Origin: Flaccisagitta enflata
Lineage: Eukaryota > Chaetognatha > Sagittoidea > Aphragmophora
Direction of reading: 5' to 3'
Assembly: GCA_965153355.1 (NCBI GenBank)
Contig: OZ231127.1
Coordinates: forward strand, 6,572,001 to 6,636,000
DNA: 64,000 nucleotides
Part shown: one piece after another, positions 54,252 to 64,000 of the stretch
How positions within the stretch are numbered: the stretch's first letter is position 1
How the letters are laid out: each line of letters opens with the position of its first letter
Made by a program: the position numbers and the translations under genes
The notes under the pieces: model-generated
The model's database searches: none
Told to the model about the DNA's origin: nothing
The model's input: the letters and a program-made list of their open reading frames with translations, nothing else

Positions 54252-54575
54252 GTCTGGAATTGGGAATCTTCGAAAGATTGTTTCTCTTTTTAAAACGGAT
54301 GTTTTTGTGTGATTTCTTCCATAGTTTAAAAAGCTTAATTAATCAATATCTAAATTGATGTTGTGTTATTATTATTTTTTGCCTTTCTTCTTATGCCTCT
54401 TTTGCTTAGTCTCATCCTTTCATTTTGATTGTATTTCTTTATCGTTTTCTTCATATTATATAATTTATTTTTTCATTCATTTATATTTCTTTGCATTTAA
54501 CTACGGTGAAGCTCCACTATAGGGCATCCGCTCTCAAGGCAAGACCGCCTGTAGGGCATGGAAGTTTATGTGCTA
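54252..54575. other. Intron 13 start
   Basis: T-rich sequence with no feature seen before the MITE. Confidence 0.5.
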
Positions 54576-55126
54576 CAGGGTGTTTCACATCAAATGATAC
54601 ATAAGAAAACGATGTCATTCTGCTTCAAAAAATAATGAAACAATTCTGAAAAAAAATTCAAAGAGCTCTTAACCTCCGATTTTTCATGTAAAAATTTCAT
54701 TGGTCTAGATCAGGTAGTTTGGCCTCAATAAAGATTTGAAGAAAAATAAACATTTTCAGTCAAGGCTTTTTCCATCTAAGAAACTTTTCTTTAAATTGCT
54801 CTCATTTCTAAATGCCAGATTGGACTCAAATAAAAGAAAATTAAAAAATCTTTAATATGAGACCAATCTGGGGTCTGTAACTCAAACCGTTTAGAAATGA
54901 GAACAATTTAAAGAAAAATATTTCAGAAAAAAAAGACATTATCTGTAAATATTCATTTTACTTCAAATCTTTACTGTGGCCAAACTACTTAACACAGGTT
55001 AATGAAAATTTTACATAATAAATCGGAGATTAAGAGCTTTTTGAATCTTTTTTCAGAATTATTTCATCATTTCCAGAAGTAGAATTGCAACGTTTTCTTA
55101 TATATCATTTGATGTGAAACACCCTG
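54576..55126. mobile_element. TA-flanked MITE 6
   Basis: Ends CAGGGTGTTTCACATCAAAT and ATTTGATGTGAAACACCCTG, flanked by TA (54574-54575 and 55127-55128). The halves are complementary. The internal word AAAAATTTCATTGGTCTAG is shared with the element at 24945, placing both in one family. Confidence 0.92.
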
Positions 55127-56700
<1,574 letters not shown>

Positions 56701-56704
56701 CATT

Positions 56705-57002
56705 ATCCTGACAAAAACAAAATCAACACAAAATGACGAAAACAAAAACAAAAACAAAATAACAAAAACAAAACAAAAACAAAAAAAACAAAAAACAAAA
56801 AACAACAAACAACAAACAACAAACAACAAACAACAAACAACAAACAACAAATAACAAACAACAAACAACAAACAACAAACAACAAACAACAAACAACAAA
56901 CAACAAACAACAAACAACAAACAACAAACAACAAAAAACAAATAACTAACGACAAAAAACAAACGACAAACAACAAAAAAACAAAAACAACCCAAAAAAC
57001 AG
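56705..57002. repeat. AACAAAC array up to the exon-14 acceptor
   Basis: A 7-bp AACAAAC unit (56800-56930), flanked by ACAAAA units, runs without any pyrimidine tract into AAAACAG. Confidence 0.9.
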
Positions 57003-57251
57003 AACAAGGCCGACGGTGACGTTTTACTGTTAAAGTCCGACGGAAGTTTGGTTGACGGCGCTGGCGGCGTTTATTCCATCTCGCCGGAAGGACTGTTGGT
57101 CGGCCCGGAAGGCGTCATTTTCGGCGCCACGGGACAATACATGACGCCGGCTGGCGTGGCGCAGAACGCCAACGTCACTTTCGCCGATGGCGCCGTTTTA
57201 GCCAACGGAAACGGCGTCAGCGCAGGATCAAAAATTGTCGTGAAAAAACAG
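57003..57251 (+). CDS. Exon 14: DG-rich repeat 3
   Basis: Residues 602-684 (83 residues), phase 0 to 0, donor CAG|gtggaa. It encodes NKADGDVLLLKSDGSLVDGA, then GGVYSISPEGLLVGPEGVIF, GATGQYMTPAGVAQNANVTF and ADGAVLANGNGVSAGSKIVV followed by KKQ. The acceptor is AAACAG (57002); an alternative AACAAG (57008) also keeps phase 0 and drops two residues. The preceding intron end is pure A/C repeat without a pyrimidine tract. It is closest to repeat 4. Confidence 0.85.
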
Positions 57252-58429
57252 GTGGAAATCAAAAATTTTGAAAAAAAAAGCACAAGCAACATAAAAAAAA
57301 AGCTTTACTAATGGTAGAAACCGAGGACTGCCAAAAAATAATTGATTAGTTCATTGATTATTTTTTGATTTTTTGATCTTTAGTTACAGCAATGTTTAGT
57401 GTGAATCTGACTAGCAAAGTTGACTAAGCAAACCATTAACTCCTAGCGAGGGTTTGATGGTTGCTTATGATCTTAATTCAGCATGAGCAGTTTGATTTTG
57501 GTATGAGCAAATAACGCACCAGGGCTTTGGTTTGAATGCGACAAATTTCTTTTACATATGGCTATGTTCAAAACTTAATTTCGTTTAACATCCATTCCAG
57601 TTGGGACTCTGTTGTTTTTCATTATGCTTTCGTGATCGTGATCATGTGATCACTTCCGCGATTTGGTTCTTTTCTTAATTCTCCTCTTTCACTCTCATTA
57701 GCATTAATAGCTTTATAGTACTATCTATAGCTACAGTGCAATTATGCGATGATCCTTTCACAACCACAATATTATAAGTGCTCCATAACCTACACAAATA
57801 ACGCTGCAATAACTAATCGTTGCAATCTACCATATGCCATTTAGCCGCGCTTGTTTGGTTTTTTTTTTCACTTTATTTTAGCCATATGCCATAAACGAGA
57901 CCACGCTCTAACTCGATGCGTCATTATCGCGATCCTTTCATTATGTTTGTTGCTCAATAGTCAGAGCCATAACGCCCATAAAGCGAGTTTGATTCCTGTC
58001 CTGATGATATAGTGGATGAATTATAACAAGCACTTCGGTCTTCGGATGACGTTGGCCCCATTATCTAGTATCTACCATATTCATTCATCTCGACCGGGAA
58101 AATGAATAACTTAGATTTTACGTCATCCTCAATAATTGCCTTTTCCTCTAAACCTGTTCTTCTTTTTCTCCTTCTTAATTCTTCTTCTTCTTTTTCGTCT
58201 TCTTCTTCTTCTTCTTCTTCTTCTTCTTCTTCTTCTTCTTCTTCTTCTTCTTCTTCTTCTTCTTCTTTTTTCTTCTTGTTAATTTTCTTCTTCTTCTTCT
58301 ATTTTTTCTTCCTCTTCTTCTTCTCTATCTACCAAATCCTATTTTCCTTCTTTTTCTCATCCAACTCCTTCCTAAACTTCTTCCTAGACAAGCTTAATTC
58401 AAATTCATTTTCTTTTTCTTATTACAAAA
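57252..58429. other. Intron 14: AT-rich sequence and TTC array
   Basis: No exon. TTC tract at 58140-58335. Short words of the type CCATATGCCAT recur near 57830-57890. Confidence 0.65.
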
Positions 58430-58520
58430 AACAAACAAACCAACAAACTAACAAACAAACAAACAAACAAACAAACAAACAAACAAACAAACAAACAAAC
58501 AAAAAACAAACCACACACAC

Positions 58521-58570
<50 letters not shown>

Positions 58571-58700
58571 AAAACAAACAAACTAACAAACCAACAACAA
58601 ACAAACAAACAAACAAACAAACAAACAAACAAACATAAAAACAAACGAACATAAAAAACAAACAAACAAACAAACAAACAAACAAACAAACAAACCAAAT
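58430..58700. repeat. AAAC arrays up to the exon-15 acceptor
   Basis: Two AAAC arrays separated by a CT array (58524-58566), then CCCTCAAAAAAAG. The last 130 bases before the exon are almost only A and C. Confidence 0.9.
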
Positions 58701-58717
58701 GAAACCCTCAAAAAAAG

Positions 58718-58972
58718 TCGCTCCACAAATCGGACGGCGACTTTTTGATTGTCAACTCTGCCGGCAAATTAGTCGACGGCGCCGGCAAAGAGTATTCCGT
58801 TCGTCCCGACGGCGTCCTCACGGGCCCAGGTGGCGTTGTTGTCGGCGCCACTGGCGTCGTTATCACAGCGGCGGGAATGTCCGAGAACGCGGTGCTGTCC
58901 TACGGAGACGGCGCCGTCATGGCCAATGGCAAGAATCTCGCCACTGGGACCAAAATCCTCGTTAAGAAACAG
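58718..58972 (+). CDS. Exon 15: DG-rich repeat 4
   Basis: Residues 685-769 (85 residues), phase 0 to 0, acceptor CTCAAAAAAAG, donor CAG|gtggcg. It encodes SLHKSDGDFLIVNSAGKLVD, then GAGKEYSVRPDGVLTGPGGV, VVGATGVVITAAGMSENAVL and SYGDGAVMANGKNLATGTKI, ending LVKKQ. It is clearly homologous to repeat 3 along its whole length, which indicates a fairly recent exon duplication. It is preceded by a CAAA array as in exon 12. Confidence 0.85.
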
Positions 58973-59485
58973 GTGGCGCTTTTTTTTGTTCGAAAAAAGC
59001 TCATTTGCATATTGTCGAGCTGTCGTTGAAGGCCACTCGAAGCATTAGATATGCTTCCTTTTAGAAAGTAGATGCTTTCTAGCATATAACACGCGCATAT
59101 AACACGCACCACATCTAGACATATAAACCATACAATTCATAACAGTTTTCTTTATACGTTTTGATTAGTGCACCTTTGACATTTAGACAGTTCCATATCT
59201 TTCATAGGAATTTCCATACCTAATCATTGAGCCATTCTCTAAAAGCTTTCTTACACCTCTTTCGACATTTTGTTCAGCTATAATCGCGTTTAGTTTGAAT
59301 AATGCCTGAATTTTCATCGTTTAACCAGACCAGAGCCATAAACGTGAACAAAGAAAATATTTGCATATTTTATAAGTCATGTTTAGCTCAATTTATGATT
59401 TGTCGTTATTCGCTTTCCAAGCAGCTCTCAGCAGCGATGGACGATTCCCGCAAGCATCTAGTTCTACTAATGAAGTTGCAGCTCC
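58973..59485. other. Intron 15 start
   Basis: AT-rich sequence with no exon or repeat that I can support. Confidence 0.5.
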
Positions 59486-60775
<1,290 letters not shown>

Positions 60776-61033
60776 ATCTCCGCCGATGAGGGTTTGGTTC
60801 TGTTGGTGGGTGGCGATGGATCTTTGTCTGATCTCGCTGGCAAGAAATACACGATGAGATCTGACGGCAAATTAGTCTCAGAAGACACCAAAAAAGTGCA
60901 CAAATCCACGGGCAAAGTCGTGACGGCCGAACAAAAGGTCATCACCGACGCCAACGCCTCTATCGACGAATCTGGCAAAGTCACCATCAATGGAGAGGCG
61001 GCCAAAGCGGGCGCGAAAATTGTCATTCACCAG
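60776..61033 (+). CDS. Exon 16: DG-rich repeat 5
   Basis: Residues 770-855 (86 residues), phase 0 to 0, acceptor CAAACAAACAAAAG, donor CAG|gtcggg. It encodes ISADEGLVLLVGGDGSLSDL, then AGKKYTMRSDGKLVSEDTKK, VHKSTGKVVTAEQKVITDAN and ASIDESGKVTINGEAAKAGA, ending KIVIHQ. It has the same framework as repeats 3-4, but Lys/Glu/Asp replace much of the Gly/Val core in the middle. Confidence 0.85.
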
Positions 61034-62567
61034 GTCGGGAAAATATAAATCTATTTCTATGAATTAACCACTACCCTGCGCGTTTTTTAGAGAAATAATC
61101 AGCATGCACACTCAAATGTAAAAGTAACCACCTAATTAGAAATCTATATGTGAATTGAAAACTTATTAAGGAAAATGATATGTTTGGAAAACAAGTAGCA
61201 TTCAATGATGCTATGTGATGATTTAGATTTTTCAATCAAACTTGAATATTCCAAGGAGTTTGACAGAATCGTTTTTGCTAAAAAAAACTATGAATGAGGT
61301 GGTGTCGAAAAGCTGTGACATAAGCCTGTATCATCATTGATGTGCACTGACTGAACATTACTTACACTAGAATTGCCATTTAACACCTGCATATCTTTTC
61401 AAAACGCTTTCATTGGTGTACCTAGGCACCAACATATTTCATTTGCACAAACGCTCTCTTTCTGAAGAGGTTAAAAGTATTTGCCGTTTTTCTTTTTATA
61501 AGTTTCTTTCATCATTTTATATTACCTTGAGCAATAAATGTGAACAAAGAAAATACAGATTTATGTATTTTGAAAGTCATGTTTAGCTCAATTGACAGTC
61601 AGAGTTTTACTAGATTAACAGGAAAAAACATCACTGCTTCTGGTTTTGGTCAATTGAAGCTTCAGTAACTCAAATGTTACTAATCAAGTTATAAACATAC
61701 TTTGAAGCCCCAAAATGACAAAGTCGCAAACATCTTACAGAGTGCCACTTATTCCATGATTGAATCATTACCATATCATAGTTTGATGCAGATTTCCTTT
61801 TGCAACAAATGGTCTATTCCTTTCTTTTTTTGCACCCTTTCACTTTCTTATATGCAGTATATCATCATGCATTTTTCTCCTTATTTGCTTCTTTCCCTTT
61901 TAGTTTCTTACTTCCTTTCTATTTTTTTTTTTGCAGCATTCCATAACGGCATTCCATACTTTATTTCTCTCTGATTTTTCCTCTTTCGTTTCAACTGTCT
62001 TTGCTTTGATTTTTCTTTTTTGCGGTCTTTTTTAATAGGTTCATAACCATTTTGTTCTTCCTTTTTAAACTGAATTCAGTTGCTGAATTGCTCGTTTTGC
62101 ACGACATGCTTTCAATGGTCCCTTAAGCTCTCTTTTCAATTATCTTACCTCACACCTTTTGCATGACTCAAAGGCATGGTCAGTTTTCATGATATTTTTG
62201 CCTTTATTTAGAACGTAGAGAATTGAACAAGAACGGTCGAGATATGTCTGATGGCTGTATGGTATTAGACAATGTTTGATGATTTGATTAAAGGGAAGAT
62301 TGCCTTATAGATCAATGAATTGGTAGCATGCTCGATAGTTGGTGGAGCACTTGATGAAATGATTGACTGTTTAACTGCCAAATAAATTGTTTTTTTGTGT
62401 TTGTGGGCGTGTATGATAGGTGCAATACAGAAATTTTGAAGAATTTGGTAAAAAGTCCCAATCATCTTAAGAATTAGAACCTCATTAGAACACAATTTCT
62501 CCTACTTCAATTTCATCCGCAATTCCGCAAAAATATATCCGGAAACCCCAAAATTTGGCACATAAAG
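61034..62567. other. Intron 16
   Basis: AT-rich sequence without a supported exon, repeat or mobile element. Confidence 0.55.
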
Positions 62568-62858
62568 AAAGAGGATGTAGCAGCCACAAAAGCTCTAAAG
62601 GAAGAGGCTGAGAATAAGAAAGCAAAGGAGAAGGCAGAGAAAGAAGCTAAAGAAAAGGCTGAAAGAGAAGCTAAAGAAAAAGCTGAAAGAGAGGCTAAAG
62701 AAAAGGCTGAAAGAGAGGCTAAAGAAAAAGCTGAGAAAGAAGCTAAAGAAAAGGCTGAAAGAGAAGCTAAAGAAAAAGCTGAAAGAGAAGCTAAAGAAAA
62801 AGCTGAAAGAGAAGCCAAAGAGAAAGCTGCGAAAGAAGCCGCTGCCACAAAGAAAAAG
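62568..62858 (+). CDS. Exon 17: Lys/Glu/Ala helix of 8-residue repeats
   Basis: Residues 856-952 (97 residues), phase 0 to 0, acceptor CACATAAAG, donor AAG|gtaaaa. After KEDVAATKALKEEAENKK it repeats AKEKAERE or AKEKAEKE about eight times (24-bp units) and ends AAKEAAATKKK. The composition predicts a long exposed single helix. TolA-like, caldesmon-like and other unrelated proteins contain similar low-complexity helices, so no homology is claimed. The open frame continues past the donor only briefly; further exons must lie beyond 64000 or in the last kilobase. Confidence 0.75.
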
Positions 62859-64000
62859 GTAAAACAATTTTTTCTTTGCATGCAAATTAGCGTGTGGCAT
62901 CATCAAATCTATTATTCCTACGTATCATCCTACACTACGGCGCTTTTAGTTCAAAAGAAATTAACCAACAAATGAACATTTTGCGCTTAATTTCTTCTTC
63001 CCATAAATCAATTTTTCACTTTCTCAGATGATAATCTCAGAAGGATAACCCAATTGTTGTTAATGCAATTCATCATAAAGGTAGAATCCTTCTTCGTGGG
63101 ATATGTCTCATAATAGTGGATCTTTTGCAACCATTTTCCCAGCACTATATACATTTCTAAGTTCTAAACTTCGCTTAATGCCAGAACATGGCTTTTTTGA
63201 GTGGAAATCATTATCTGCTTGATGCTGACCTCTTCTCTTCTCTACATGGCTCGAGACCGATTTTCATTCTTAGATGATAGTTTTAGCTTCATCCTACCGA
63301 TTATCTTTGCATTAGTCCATCACATCTATCCTCCTGTTTTAGCTTTTTGCTTCTATGGAGTGATTTATGAAGAGACATCGGGGAATCATGGCTCATGTAG
63401 TAATGTTGCACCCTTTCTTCTTGATGTACCGATTGACAATCAACTTAGAAAAAGACCTCCCTGCATGAGAGTACACTGCAGGAAAACTTATAGCTTGCGA
63501 GAGCTCAATGCTTTAACTGGCCATGAACAAAACCCGCTGAGCTCGCGACTCAAGAGGAGGGTATGCATGAAAACGGACTGATTCGTACGAGATTTTTTTT
63601 TGGGGACGGACTTGTTTTTTTTCTTGCTCCTTTCATGTTTACTTATGATTTCATTTTGCAAGAGCAAGCTTGTTTGTAGCCACGTGGTCATGTGGCCATG
63701 TTGCGTGGGTAAAAAGACGCAATTTTGTATCCTTCCTGGTTTTTGAAGATGATTTTTAGGCCATCGAAGAAATTGCCATCATCACGTGCAAAACATACAA
63801 ACAACCGAGACAATATTCATGGGGACATATTGCAATGGCGGTAAACACGTTACACCGTTATTTACGGTCCGTTATATCGTCACACCATGTCAGGTTACAC
63901 CGTTATTAATGGCCCTTTATATCGTCACACCGGTCAGGTTACATTACTTTTCGTGACTCAGTGTTGTCCTGTGGGATCATAACTTAAGCAAAGGAAAAAA
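62859..64000. other. Sequence after exon 17
   Basis: Probably intron 17. An open stretch at 63201-63581 has no good flanking splice sites and mixed composition, so it is not called. A loose tandem repeat of about 50 bases (GTTACACCGTTATT, ATATCGTCACACC) lies at 63845-63945. Confidence 0.5.

Noticed and set aside
63201-63581. Open frame of 126 codons after exon 17
   Set aside because: Composition is like the intron, there is no supported acceptor or donor, and no recognisable domain.

Overview
The window is eukaryotic nuclear DNA. It shows spliced genes with GT-AG introns (and one likely GC-AG intron), very long repeat-filled introns, dense di-, tri- and tetranucleotide microsatellites, and several families of small inverted-repeat transposons. 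I see no bacterial operon structure and no tRNA, rRNA or CRISPR. The intron style fits an invertebrate or an intron-rich protist or alga; nothing here fixes the lineage.

Layout. Bases 1-16770 and 17409 to about 30120 form the two arms of a large inverted repeat around a 638-base unique spacer (16771-17408). Each arm carries the same 5' part of one gene, pointing outward: five exons on the minus strand in the left arm and five on the plus strand in the right arm. The right-hand gene continues through unique sequence to at least 62858. I reconstruct 17 exons whose splice phases all match. They sum to 2856 nt, a 952-residue open but incomplete protein. Its parts are an Ala-rich and Tyr-rich N-terminus, a charged probably coiled-coil middle, a Tyr/acidic then Pro/Glu-rich linker, five DG-rich repeats of 83-90 residues (each exactly one phase 0-0 exon), and a Lys/Glu/Ala helix. 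I do not recognise the family.

The most striking feature is that at least six exons (1, 3, 5, 6, 8 and 10) have one edge, splice site included, amplified into a tandem array in the adjacent intron. The clearest is exon 10, with 14 extra copies at an exact 80-base period, each carrying its 5' splice site. Several arrays are interleaved with a microsatellite: AATG for exon 3 and TTG for exon 6.

The arms are not simple mirror copies. The right arm has a TA-flanked MITE whose empty site is preserved on the left. The left arm has a foldback element with a 15-bp target duplication whose empty site is preserved on the right. The left arm also has a 2.34-kb-period tandem duplication that is single on the right, and there are a few mostly synonymous exon differences. 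Sequence near the centre is nearly identical and the outer parts are more diverged. This excludes a simple read-through hairpin artefact for the whole structure. It leaves either a true inverted duplication (perhaps homogenised near its centre) or two haplotypes joined head to head by the assembler.

Introns outside these arrays are mostly microsatellites, minisatellites and MITEs, annotated below; the rest is AT-rich sequence in which I see nothing.
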